A stretch of 64,000 bases of DNA, from positions 1,472,955-1,536,954 of the forward strand of contig NZ_MCIF01000002.1 of the NCBI RefSeq assembly GCF_003268475.1, read 5' to 3'. The notes beneath the pieces were generated by a model. The model had not been told where the DNA came from and made no database searches. It saw only the letters and a list, made by a program, of their open reading frames with translations. The position numbers were made by a program, and so were the translations under genes. This DNA comes from Thermogemmatispora tikiterensis (GTDB lineage: Bacteria; Chloroflexota; Ktedonobacteria; Ktedonobacterales; Ktedonobacteraceae). Below, one piece after another: positions 8,592 through 16,687 of this stretch; the first letter of the stretch is position 1; every line of letters starts with the position of its first letter.

Positions 8592-8680
8592 CCCCTGTCG
8601 GATTACGCTTGACTCGTTCAGGGATTGAAAACAGGGATTGAAAGAAAGGCAGGTGCTTTTCCGACAGGGGTTTCTTTTTG
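8592..8680 (+). terminator. Probable rpsU terminator with long loop
   Basis: CCCCTGTCGGA (8592-8602) is perfectly complementary to TCCGACAGGGG (8660-8670), and TTTCTTTTT follows at once. The intervening 57 nt contain a short tandem repeat, CAGGGATTGAAA twice. The T-tract and the position 8 bp after the rpsU stop support a terminator; the loop is far longer than usual. Confidence 0.65.
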
Positions 8681-8897
8681 GCGCGCCGCTGGTTCGACTG
8701 GTAAACCTGCCCTCTGTATTGGTGCAAAACCTGCTTTACTCAGGTCATTTGCTTCCGTCATTGCGCGGCGACTTCCTGCTGGCCGACTCGCTCGCTTTGG
8801 CCAATCAACCAGTCAGAACGCAAAAGAAGCAAACAAGAGCGCCAGGCAAGTTACTACCCGGATTACTGCACAGTTCCTGCCAATAATGAGGGGCCTT

Positions 8898-9488
8898 ATG
8901 GACGAACAGCTGTCGCAAGTTGTTGACCTGTATGTCACGCTGGAAGATGTGGCACTGAAGCGCTCGTTCGATGAGGCACTGGCCTCGGTCGATCTGGACG
9001 CCTTCGCCCGCCGCGCCCTGCTAGAGGCCGGGGTAGACCAGCCTGTGATGTTTACCTTGATGGTCACTGACGACGCTACGATCCAGGAGATGAATAACCA
9101 GTACCGCCAGCAGAATAAGCCCACCGATGTACTCTCTTTCCCGCTCCTTGATCAGCCGCTGGTCGAGGCCCCCGCAGAGCTGCTCTGGCAACCGCCCGAG
9201 CAGCCTGCCAATCTAGCAGCAGAGGCCGCAGCCTTTACTCCTCCCCCATTCATAACCCCCCCAGGCCAGCCGACAAACCTGGGAGATATCGCTATTTCCT
9301 GGCCCACCGTGCTTCGCCAGGCTGCCGCTGCTGGTCATAGCCCTCGACAGGAGTTCCTCTATCTGTTGGCTCACGGCATCCTTCATCTGGTCGGCTACGA
9401 TGATCAGACACAGGCCGGCTATGAGACAATGGTCCGCAAGCAGGAGGCAATCCTGGCGGCTACAGGGGAACGTGTCGGCGGCTTATGA
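8898..9488 (+). CDS. ybeY: Endoribonuclease YbeY with insertion
   Basis: YbeY is a metal-dependent RNase in 16S rRNA maturation and ribosome quality control. The 196-residue protein has the family motifs TDVLSFPL, LGDIAIS and the metal site HGILHLVGYDD. The third ligand, usually His in GYDH, is Asp here, a substitution I also recall in other phyla. Between TDVLSFPL and LGDIAIS there are about 45 residues rich in Pro, Ala and Glu, where most YbeY proteins have 10-20. The start at 8898 follows GAGGGG closely; ATG 8886 is in frame but lacks a ribosome site. The stop overlaps the dgkA start by four bases (ATGA), indicating translational coupling. Confidence 0.93.
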   Translation: MDEQLSQVVDLYVTLEDVALKRSFDEALASVDLDAFARRALLEAGVDQPVMFTLMVTDDATIQEMNNQYRQQNKPTDVLSFPLLDQPLVEAPAELLWQPPEQPANLAAEAAAFTPPPFITPPGQPTNLGDIAISWPTVLRQAAAAGHSPRQEFLYLLAHGILHLVGYDDQTQAGYETMVRKQEAILAATGERVGGL

Positions 9489-9898
9489 GCAAGTTGAGCG
9501 ATCCCAGACGCGCACCTCGCAGCGCCTGGGGCCGTTTCCTGGCCGGTTTTACCTACGCTTTCAGGGGCCTCTGGTACGCCTTACGCACTCAGCGCAATTT
9601 CCGTGTTCATACCGGCGTCGCCCTGCTGGTGATCATCGCCGCCTCACTCCTGCACCTCTCCCCTATCGAGTTTGCGCTAGTGGCGGTGGCGATCGGCAGT
9701 GTGCTCATTAGCGAGCTGGTGAATACCAGCATCGAACTGTGCCTTGACCTGCTGCATCCCGAATACCATCCCCTGGTGAGGGCCGCCAAGGACGTGGCCG
9801 CCGGGGCCGTACTGTTGAGTGCGTTACTCGCTGTGGCAATCGGTGTCTGCGTCTTCGGGCCTCATCTCTGGAGCTGGTGGCTCACCCTACGGCGTTGA
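9485..9898 (+). CDS. dgkA: Diacylglycerol kinase (undecaprenol kinase family)
   Basis: A 137-residue membrane enzyme that phosphorylates diacylglycerol or undecaprenol and so recycles lipid carriers. Family marks are FRGLWYALRTQRNFRVH near the N-terminus, the catalytic segment LVNTSIELCLDLL with its glutamate, and RAAKDVAAGAVLL. Three hydrophobic helices are visible at about 48-70, 68-85 and 105-130. It overlaps ybeY by four bases; the ybeY-dgkA pair is common in Gram-positive bacteria and Chloroflexota. The similarity is to the Gram-positive undecaprenol kinase type, so that substrate is the better guess. Confidence 0.93.
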   Translation: MSKLSDPRRAPRSAWGRFLAGFTYAFRGLWYALRTQRNFRVHTGVALLVIIAASLLHLSPIEFALVAVAIGSVLISELVNTSIELCLDLLHPEYHPLVRAAKDVAAGAVLLSALLAVAIGVCVFGPHLWSWWLTLRR

Positions 9899-10043
9899 GT
9901 CAAGAGGCGGTTGCCACCCTCTCCCAGTTGTGCCGCTGCCCCTCCGCTCTGCTCTCTTCCTTACTGTGGATAGCGGTTCGCTCGTCCTCTTGGCCCTGCC
10001 GCCTCTCCTCTGGGCTAGCACGCCCTGGAGAGGATTGAGATAC

Positions 10044-10073
10044 TTGACAGATCGCAAGAGAGATTGCTATCAT
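10044..10073 (+). promoter_or_regulatory. Promoter for tRNA-Arg
   Basis: TTGACA at 10044-10049 and TATCAT at 10068-10073 with an 18 bp spacer lie 59 bp upstream of the tRNA. Confidence 0.7.
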
Positions 10074-10132
10074 CAAAGAAGAGGGCGCAGGTCACCGCCT
10101 GACTTCCGCAGTCCGTGGCCTGCGTCGATCCT

Positions 10133-10206
10133 GCGCCCGTAGTTCAGTTGGATAGAACAGCGACCTTCTAAGTCGCCTGTCGCAGGTTCGAGTCCTGCCG
10201 GGCGCG
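10133..10206 (+). tRNA. tRNA-Arg (anticodon TCT)
   Basis: All arms can be drawn. The acceptor GCGCCCG pairs with CGGGCGC over seven pairs, the D arm is GTTC/GAAC, the anticodon stem GCGAC/GTCGC encloses the loop CTTCTAA, the variable loop is five bases, and the T arm GCAGG/CCTGC encloses TTCGAGT. The anticodon TCT reads AGA/AGG arginine codons. The discriminator base is G, and CCA is not encoded. Confidence 0.97.
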
Positions 10207-10221
10207 CTTCATTTGCTGCAT

Positions 10222-10285
10222 AAAGGAGAGGGAATAGATCTCGACTGGCTGAGAGGCCGGTCGGTCTTCTCCTCTCCTTTTTTCC
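10222..10285 (+). terminator. Terminator after tRNA-Arg
   Basis: AAAGGAGAGG (10222-10231) pairs perfectly with CCTCTCCTTT (10271-10280), and the T-run continues to 10283. It starts 16 bp after the tRNA 3' end. The loop is 39 nt. The rest of the non-coding stretch to 10581 holds no gene; TATAGT at 10372-10377 may be a -10 box for the following lipoprotein gene, but I see no good -35. Confidence 0.65.
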
Positions 10286-10581
10286 TTGCCGGTGGAGATT
10301 ACCCCTGAGCGAAGGAGGCAGTCAGCGAAATTTTTTTACAGTTTCCTGACGGTTTCTTGAACATCAGCCCCTATAGTTAGCGAAGGGAAAACAGTGTGCA
10401 CCTCCGCCGAGCTGAGGCCTTTGCGACTCTGGCCTGGCTGACGACACGCTGAGGCAAGCGCCTGTACGGAGGACAGAGAGGCCTGACTGGAGCGGCCATG
10501 ATCCCAATCTAGCGCTGATGCTAGGCCTCTCTGTGGCTCTGCTCTGGTTAGCTATCCCATTCCCGCGAAGGGAGATAATCT

Positions 10582-12267
10582 GTGCATTGTGATCCATGCT
10601 CCAGACGCCCTGCGCCCGGATGGCCGTGCTTTGGTCTGCTCGTCGGGCTGATAGCCACCATCGTCTTTGTAGTAACTAGCTGCAGCACGGGCAACTCATC
10701 GACGGCGATGAGCAATTCACCAGCGCCAACACCCCGGCAGGTACTTGTTCTGCCCAACGTTGGAACTCAGGACCTCAACTATCTCGATCCAGCCCAGGAG
10801 CCGGACGCCAACGATCCAGCCCAGGGACCTGATCCAAACTCGGCGCTCGCTCTGAGCATGCTCTACAGCGGTCTGGTGCGGACTGACAAGAACCTGAACG
10901 TGGTCCCCGACCAGGCCAGCTGGGAAATTTCCCCCGATGGACGAGTCTATACCTTTCATTTGAAGCCGAACATCGCCTTTTCGGACGGCACTCCGGTCAC
11001 AGCGGCCAGCTACGTCTATTCTCTGACACGCGCTCTCCTGCCCGAGGTGAAATCTCCTCTGGCTGCGGTCCTTGAGAAACCGATTGTTGGAGCGAGCGCT
11101 GTCATGAGCGGGAAGAGCCGGGTCCTGGCCGGCGTACAGGCGGTCGACCGCTATACGCTGCGCATTACGCTGACACGATCGACTCCCTATTTCCTGGCTT
11201 CGCTCACCAACGAACTCTTTTTTCCTGTTAATCAGCAGCTGATCGAGCGCTATGGCCAGAGCGACTGGACCGAGCATGCCGTAGGCAACGGCATCGGCTG
11301 CGGGCCATTTATGGTGAAAGCCTGGGAGCACAATGTCAAAATGATCCTGGTGCCGAATCCGTACTACTATGGGGCCCGCCCACGCCTGAGCGAGATCGAT
11401 ATGATTTTTGTGAATGACCCGGCAACCGCTTATCAACAGTATCGCGCCGGGCAGTTCAGTTTGATCTGGAATATCCCTCAGAGCGATCTCCCAGCAGCTC
11501 GCGGTCTGGCCGGTTTTGTCTCTAATCCGCAGCAAGAAACAGATATGCTCTTCTTCAATACCCGCATGCCGCCTTTCGATAACGCTACGGTGCGCCAGGC
11601 CTTCGCTTATGCACTGGATCGGGCCACTCTGGTGCAAACACTCCTCAAGGACGCAGCGACCTTGGCCCCGACGCTGATTCCTCCCGGTTTGCCAGGCTAT
11701 CAAACGGACTACCAGGGGCTGCCATTCGATGCCGAGAAGGCTCGTGAATTGCTGCGCTCGGTCTATCCCGACACGGCTCTGATGCCGCCTATTGTGTTGA
11801 CCTATCCGACTGCGCTGCTCTCGCGCGCCGAAGCCAATGCTCTCTGCAGCATGTGGTCAAACGTTCTCAATATTTCGGTTAAACCCCTGCCGGTCGAGCT
11901 GAACGCCTATACCGATGAGCTGAGCCAGCACCAGGTCCAGCTGGGCTTCATTCAATGGTATGCGCTCTACCCCGATCCCCACAACTGGCTCGCCCCTAAC
12001 CTGCTCTCTGGCGCTCTCCATAATGAGTCGCTCTGGCAAAACCAGACCTTCGATCAACTGATCACCCAGGCCGATCAAACGAGCGGCGAGGCTCGCTTTG
12101 CTCTCTACCAGCAGGCAGAGCAGCTAGCTCTCGAAGAGGTAGCGATACTGCCTCTGGACCATGAGACCATCAATGCCATTATTCCCCCCTGGGTGCATGG
12201 GATTAGCCTCAATGCTCGCGGCCTCTACGTGGAGGATTGGTCACAGGTCTATCTCTCGCCACATTGA
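10582..12267 (+). CDS. Peptide/nickel ABC transporter substrate-binding lipoprotein (SBP_bac_5)
   Basis: A family 5 extracellular binding protein of 561 residues, the part of an oligopeptide-type ABC importer that captures ligand outside the cell. The N-terminus has a long hydrophobic stretch followed by a lipobox (VTSC, Cys34). Family motifs follow: LALSMLYSGLVRTDKNLNVVPDQASWEISPDGRVYTFHL, the VRQAFAYALDRATLV block near residues 335-350, and a C-terminal IPPWVHGISLNARG. No permease or ATPase gene is adjacent, so it is an orphan receptor or works with a transporter encoded elsewhere. After the signal there is a small internal repeat (PAQEPDAN/PAQGPDPN). Start GTG at 10582, preceded by AAGGGAG. 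Confidence 0.9.
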   Translation: MHCDPCSRRPAPGWPCFGLLVGLIATIVFVVTSCSTGNSSTAMSNSPAPTPRQVLVLPNVGTQDLNYLDPAQEPDANDPAQGPDPNSALALSMLYSGLVRTDKNLNVVPDQASWEISPDGRVYTFHLKPNIAFSDGTPVTAASYVYSLTRALLPEVKSPLAAVLEKPIVGASAVMSGKSRVLAGVQAVDRYTLRITLTRSTPYFLASLTNELFFPVNQQLIERYGQSDWTEHAVGNGIGCGPFMVKAWEHNVKMILVPNPYYYGARPRLSEIDMIFVNDPATAYQQYRAGQFSLIWNIPQSDLPAARGLAGFVSNPQQETDMLFFNTRMPPFDNATVRQAFAYALDRATLVQTLLKDAATLAPTLIPPGLPGYQTDYQGLPFDAEKARELLRSVYPDTALMPPIVLTYPTALLSRAEANALCSMWSNVLNISVKPLPVELNAYTDELSQHQVQLGFIQWYALYPDPHNWLAPNLLSGALHNESLWQNQTFDQLITQADQTSGEARFALYQQAEQLALEEVAILPLDHETINAIIPPWVHGISLNARGLYVEDWSQVYLSPH

Positions 12268-12377
12268 GTGAGAATAGCTAGCCATCGGCCAGAGGTAGCC
12301 CTGCCCTGCGCCAGATGGGGGGAAGTAGCAAGCAAGATCCAGTTAATATAGGGACAGGACAGCTCCAACAGGATGGT

Positions 12378-12410
12378 GATGGCCGCGCGACTGGCATTGG
12401 CGCGGCCATC
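12378..12410. terminator. GC-rich hairpin between convergent genes
   Basis: GATGGCCGCGC and GCGCGGCCATC form a perfect 11 bp stem with an 11 nt loop, between the converging ends of the lipoprotein and oxidase genes. There is no T-run on either side, so a terminator role rests on position and stem strength. Confidence 0.45.
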
Positions 12411-12468
12411 AGATACAACCCTCCGCGGGGCATCTCCCGCCTGCTTTTTCCTCTGCTTCAGCCATCCA

Positions 12469-13626
12469 TCATAGCTCGCCTCGCAGCTCTGTTCCAGAGG
12501 CGAGGGCCTCGAAGCGTTCGGGGCCACAGGCCAGCAGCAGCGGAGAACGCCGTCCCGTGCAAATCAAATCGCTGATCAGCCGACCAGTGATGGCACTCAG
12601 CATCACCCCAACACTGCCATGTCCAGTCGCTAGAAGGACATTCTGCCAGCCAGGGAGAAGGCCCAGGATTGGCAAACCATCAGGTGTGGTTGGGCGCAAC
12701 CCAGCCCAACTATCTTCAAGCCTGGCGTCAGTCAGCATCGGTACTAGACGCCGCGCCTGCGCGAGCAGCCAGGCCACTCCCTCGGCAGTCACGCGCGCCT
12801 CAAAGCCGGCCTCCTCACGCGTAGCTCCCACTGTCAGCGAGCCATCTCGCCGGGGAATAAGGTAGATGGCGCGGCCAAAAATAAGGTGACGGAGCGCCGG
12901 CAGCCCCGCCGGCGGGCGTAAGCTCAGCAGCTGCCCCCGCACAGGTCTCACTGGTACAGTGTGGCCCAGCCAGGCGCAGCACCGGGCGCTCCAGGCCCCC
13001 GCCGCAATCACCAGGGAGCCACAGCCAATCTCTTCACCCGTCTTCGTCTGGACAGCCAGCACCCGACCAGCACGCTGGCGCAGGCCACATACTTCGCAGC
13101 TTTCGTAGCAACGGGCCCCAGCTTGACGAGCAGCCCAGGCAAGCGCTTTGAGTAGCTCCCTGGCTCTAAGCTGCCCTTCCTGGGGAGCGTAAACAGCCCC
13201 CTCGACCTCAGCGCTGAGCAGCGGCTCCCTCCGCCGCGCCTCTTCTCCACTGAGCCAGCTCAGCTGCAAACCTAGCGGTTGCCAGTGGGCCAGTCGCCGC
13301 TGCAGACGCGCTACCGCCCGCGGCTCGCAGGCTAGACGCAAGGCCCCACGCTGCTCAAGCTCGATTTGAAGACCGCTGCTCGCCTCTAGCTCGGCCACCA
13401 GCTCTGGCAGGAGTGAGCAGCCCGCGAGCAATAACGAAGCCATAGGGCCTGGTCCATTGAGTGGGCCAAGTGGAGCCAGCAGGCCCGCCGCCGCTGCCGA
13501 GGCCCCAGCGCCGACCTTCGCTTGCTCCAGGAGACAGACGTCAACCCCAGCCCGGCGGAGATAGTAGGCGATCGACCAACCAATGACTCCAGCCCCAATA
13601 ATGACTACATCTGCTTGATCATGCAT
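12469..13626 (-). CDS. thiO: Glycine oxidase ThiO-like FAD-dependent oxidoreductase
   Basis: A 385-residue DAO-family flavoenzyme. The FAD-binding GxGxxG lies at residues 11-16 (IIGAGVIGWSIAYYL) with the ribose-binding Glu34 at the end of beta-2. The C-terminal block DSWAGLRPTTPDGLPILG then LLATGHGSVGVMLS is typical of ThiO, which oxidises glycine to the imine needed for the thiazole of thiamine. Other members are D-amino acid or sarcosine oxidases, and no thiamine genes are adjacent, so the substrate is tentative. The start at 13626 was chosen because GGAGAGGAGA immediately precedes it; upstream in-frame codons encode 19 unrelated residues. Confidence 0.82.
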   Translation of the reverse strand: MHDQADVVIIGAGVIGWSIAYYLRRAGVDVCLLEQAKVGAGASAAAAGLLAPLGPLNGPGPMASLLLAGCSLLPELVAELEASSGLQIELEQRGALRLACEPRAVARLQRRLAHWQPLGLQLSWLSGEEARRREPLLSAEVEGAVYAPQEGQLRARELLKALAWAARQAGARCYESCEVCGLRQRAGRVLAVQTKTGEEIGCGSLVIAAGAWSARCCAWLGHTVPVRPVRGQLLSLRPPAGLPALRHLIFGRAIYLIPRRDGSLTVGATREEAGFEARVTAEGVAWLLAQARRLVPMLTDARLEDSWAGLRPTTPDGLPILGLLPGWQNVLLATGHGSVGVMLSAITGRLISDLICTGRRSPLLLACGPERFEALASGTELRGEL

Positions 13627-13806
13627 TCTCCTCTCCCCGTTCTTGACCGCTGATATCCTCTCGCCTCCTCCTGCCTGCGCCAAGGAGAAGTATAGCCTCT
13701 TTCCCCGGCCTGAGCATAGCCCAGGCGTTTCGGTAAGCCGATCAATTTTCTACTACAGAGGTATCTCATGCCAAATAATCTCTTCAATTTATAGCAACTT
13801 GATATA

Positions 13807-13834
13807 TTGTCAGCTTGTATTAGTGTTCTAAAAT
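13807..13834 (+). promoter_or_regulatory. Promoter of manganese catalase gene
   Basis: TTGTCA at 13807-13812 and TAAAAT at 13829-13834 with a 16 bp spacer, in a locally AT-rich region 60 bp upstream of the catalase start. Confidence 0.55.
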
Positions 13835-13894
13835 AAGTAAGGGATAGGAAACAGAGTTTCCCGCTGAAAAGTCAACAATAAGGAGGATAACGAC

Positions 13895-14782
13895 ATGTTC
13901 TTCCATGTACAGAAGCTCATCAACGAGATCGTTCCAGATGAACCAGACCCGGCAGCGGCTAATGCCCTGCAAGAGGGGTTAGGTGGTCAGTTTGGTGAAA
14001 TGCGCACAATGATGCAGTATTTGTTCCAGAGCTTCAACTTCCGCGGCAAGGCCAAGCCCTATCTCGACCTGATTCAGGGCATTGGGGTTGAAGAGATCAG
14101 CCATGTCGAGCTAATTGCCACTACCATCAACCGTCTTCTAGATGGCTCGCCGCGCTACCGTGGAGAGATTCCGGCCAATGGAGCCACCCCGCTCAACATC
14201 GCCCTTAAGGAGGGGAACATCCACCACTTTCTGGTCGGAGCGCAGGGAGCGCTGCCCATCGACGCCGCTGGCAATCCCTGGTCAGGCTCCTACGTCTACA
14301 GCAGCGGCAACCTGGTACTCGACCTGCTCAACAACCTGGTTCTGGAAGCCACCGGGCGGCTCCAGAAGTGTCGCCTCTACGAGATGACTAACAACAAAAC
14401 CGCGCGTTCCACCATTGCCTATCTGATCGTGCGCGACGAGGTGCACGAGAAAGCCTACGCCAAAGCCCTGGAGACCCTTGGAGTCCAGTGGGGGAAGATC
14501 CTGCCCATTCCCAAGTTTGACGCTAGCAAGCTACCTGAAGTCAAGCGTCTGATGGACATGGGTCTCCATAACCAGCTCCATCACTGGCGCCTCGACGGCT
14601 CTGAGATGGGCAAGATCTTCCAGGGACCGTCGCCAGCCCAGGATGGCACTTTGACCACCACTCAGAAGCCACCCGAAGGAGCCCCCATCAAGCTCAGCGA
14701 GGCTCGTCCCGAGGAATTTTCCCCGGGCCTGACGCCGGAGCTGGAGAGGCTGATTCAGCAAATCGAGGCCGTCAAGGTCTGA
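13895..14782 (+). CDS. Manganese catalase
   Basis: This non-haem catalase breaks down hydrogen peroxide at a di-manganese centre. The 295-residue ferritin-like four-helix protein matches the family over its length. Likely ligands, by comparison with the Lactobacillus enzyme, are Glu35, Glu67, His70, Glu151 and His184, found in GGQFGEMRTMMQYLFQ, GVEEISHVELIAT, LVLEATGR and RDEVHEKAYAK. No signal peptide is present, so it acts in the cytoplasm. AAGGAGG precedes the ATG by eight bases and an AT-rich promoter lies upstream. A 13 bp hairpin downstream (14863-14905) may end the transcript. Confidence 0.96.
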   Translation: MFFHVQKLINEIVPDEPDPAAANALQEGLGGQFGEMRTMMQYLFQSFNFRGKAKPYLDLIQGIGVEEISHVELIATTINRLLDGSPRYRGEIPANGATPLNIALKEGNIHHFLVGAQGALPIDAAGNPWSGSYVYSSGNLVLDLLNNLVLEATGRLQKCRLYEMTNNKTARSTIAYLIVRDEVHEKAYAKALETLGVQWGKILPIPKFDASKLPEVKRLMDMGLHNQLHHWRLDGSEMGKIFQGPSPAQDGTLTTTQKPPEGAPIKLSEARPEEFSPGLTPELERLIQQIEAVKV

Positions 14783-14862
14783 GAGCAGTAGGGCACGCGC
14801 CAGCCTGGCCAGGCTGAAGCGCGAACAGAACGGGCAAACCGACCTCAGCAGAGAAACGACAA

Positions 14863-14905
14863 CCGGGCATGCTCTCGCCAATACGTCCCCGAAGAGTATG
14901 CCCGG
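14863..14905. terminator. Hairpin between catalase and dnaJ
   Basis: CCGGGCATGCTCT (14863-14875) pairs with AGAGTATGCCCGG (14893-14905), 13 pairs including one G-T, around 17 nt. CTTCTTGCCTCC follows, which is only weakly T-rich. It lies between two converging genes. The remaining non-coding DNA from 14783 to 15121 holds nothing else I recognise. Confidence 0.5.
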
Positions 14906-15121
14906 CTTCTTGCCTCCTTCTCATCTCATTGGCATCTGCCACGGGGAGCCAGCGTGCTCACGCCTACTTACTGAGAGACAAGGGCCGCCATCCGAGAGAG
15001 AGACAACAACAGCACACCTCCTCCACCGCTGCTCTCACTTCTTCTCACCTGTCACCAGTTTAGCAGCGATCCGGCAGATAGACAGGCAGGCAAACCAGCA
15101 TAGCCAGAGAGCCAGCAACTG

Positions 15122-16054
15122 TCACCGCAGCGAGCGAGCAAAGGCTTCGAAGAGACGACGCTGTTCCTCGGTCAAGTGAGTTGGCAGAACCACATTCACC
15201 TCAGCGTAGAGGTCGCCACGCTGATCGGGCTGTCCCAGAACCGGCATGCCCTGGCCACGCAGGCGGAAAGACTTGCCATTGGGGGTCTCCGGCGGGATCT
15301 TCAGCAACAGGCGACGGCCTGACGGCGTCGGCACCTCCACCTCACCGCCCAACATAGCCGTTACCAGAGGGACATCGACCCGCGTACGCAAAATCGTGCC
15401 CTCACGAGTAAAGCGTGGATCAGGCCGGACATGGATACGCAGATAGAGATCGCCGCGCCCAGCAGCCCCCGGGAGTCCTTGACCAGGGATACGGATGCGT
15501 GCACCATCCTCGACACCGGCAGGGATCTTGACCTCCAGACGGCGGCGGCTGCCATCGAGATCCTCCAACTCGATCATACGGGTAGCGCCGTCGTAAGCCT
15601 CCGCCAGCGATACCTCTAACACTGACTCCACATCGCGCCCAAGTGGAGCCTGGCGCCCGACAGTACGGCCTGTCCGTGCCCGCCCACCGAAGGGGCTGCC
15701 AAAGAACATCTCGAAGAAATCGGAGAAGGGCGAAGCGCCACCGAGCAGATCCTCCAGATCCTCCTCAGTGATCGTCTGATAGCGATATCCGCCAGAGCCA
15801 GAGGCACCCGGCCAGCGCCCATAGCGCTGATAATAGCTGCTCAGCTCATCATACTTCTTGCGCTTCTCAGGATCAGACAGGACCTCGTAGGCCTCGTTAA
15901 TCTCCTTGAAGCGTTCTTCCGCCTGCTTATCTCCTGGATTTACATCAGGGTGATACTGGCGCGCCAGCTTGCGGTAAGCCTGCCGGATAGTCTTATCGTC
16001 GGCGTTACGATCCACACCCAGGATCTTATAATAATCTTTATAATCGACAGCCAT
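15122..16054 (-). CDS. DnaJ-type co-chaperone without zinc finger (CbpA-like)
   Basis: A 310-residue Hsp40 that stimulates the DnaK ATPase and delivers substrates. The J-domain occupies residues 7-70 with the HPD motif at 35-37. A Gly/Phe region follows (ASPFSDFFEMFFGSPFGG), then two beta-sandwich substrate domains (VEVKIPAGVEDGARIRIPGQG, RLLLKIPPETPNGKSFRLRGQGMP). The four CxxCxGxG zinc repeats of true DnaJ are absent, so it is the type II/CbpA form. It lies downstream of dnaK on the same strand but across 633 bp of non-coding DNA, so it probably has its own promoter or a processed long transcript. Confidence 0.93.
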   Translation of the reverse strand: MAVDYKDYYKILGVDRNADDKTIRQAYRKLARQYHPDVNPGDKQAEERFKEINEAYEVLSDPEKRKKYDELSSYYQRYGRWPGASGSGGYRYQTITEEDLEDLLGGASPFSDFFEMFFGSPFGGRARTGRTVGRQAPLGRDVESVLEVSLAEAYDGATRMIELEDLDGSRRRLEVKIPAGVEDGARIRIPGQGLPGAAGRGDLYLRIHVRPDPRFTREGTILRTRVDVPLVTAMLGGEVEVPTPSGRRLLLKIPPETPNGKSFRLRGQGMPVLGQPDQRGDLYAEVNVVLPTHLTEEQRRLFEAFARSLR

Positions 16055-16687
16055 AGGTGCCTCCCCCCAGGAAGATGTGAACTACAGGCCCTTCAAGCAA
16101 GAAAGCAAGCAACTAACGACCTGCCTACCTCACCACCCATTCAGTCTTCCACGGGCCAGACAGGTTCCATACCTTGAAGAGGAACGACCGCCTGCAGAAG
16201 AACAATGGGATCAACCACTTCCGACACAAGCATGTCCTTCTCCCTTGCCTTACGGGAAGGCAGGGGAGCCACACGCGCAGGGAAGCAATCTTCACAGGCA
16301 AACAAGCAGACAAGCAAACATATCAGTATCTCATTCAACGGACCCGACGTCGGCATCAGTCACGCGAGGTGGCAGCGGAAGGAGGACGGCGGCAGCCAGT
16401 GCCAGCCCGCTGCCGAGAGGAAACAATCTGCTTGGTAGGCGGTCTAGTAGCGCTGGTCAGCCAGCTCACCAGGCAGAGAGCGAGCAGAGAGCGTGATAGC
16501 TCTTACCTAGATTCGTGCAGTCTGGGCCGCTGGCGAGCTGGCCGGTCCACCTGCCGAGGAGGCGGCCTCGCTAGCTAGCCTGAGCAGCCGAGCGAGGCCG
16601 CCTGACGCAGAGCAAGGGCCAGCCAAGCCAGGCCAGGCCAGCCAGCCAGAGACGAGGTACCGGGGTACCAACCAGGGAGCGAGCGGC
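16055..16687. other. Long non-coding gap between dnaJ and dnaK
   Basis: The 633 bp have no frame with recognisable protein character. Visible are GCCAG/GGCCA short repeats at about 16618-16650, a 10 bp palindrome CCGACGTCGG near 16346, and the dnaK downstream hairpin listed separately. I found no convincing promoter for dnaJ. Confidence 0.4.
16560..16603 (-). terminator. Strong hairpin downstream of dnaK
   Basis: AGGCGGCCTCGCT (16560-16572) and AGCGAGGCCGCCT (16591-16603) form a perfect 13 bp GC-rich stem around 18 nt, 84 bp after the dnaK stop. No T-run follows on the minus strand. Confidence 0.45.

Noticed and set aside
8619..8645. GGATTGAAA repeated, resembling the 3' end of CRISPR repeats
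   Set aside because: There are only two copies in direct tandem with no spacers, inside a terminator-like loop, and no cas genes are nearby.
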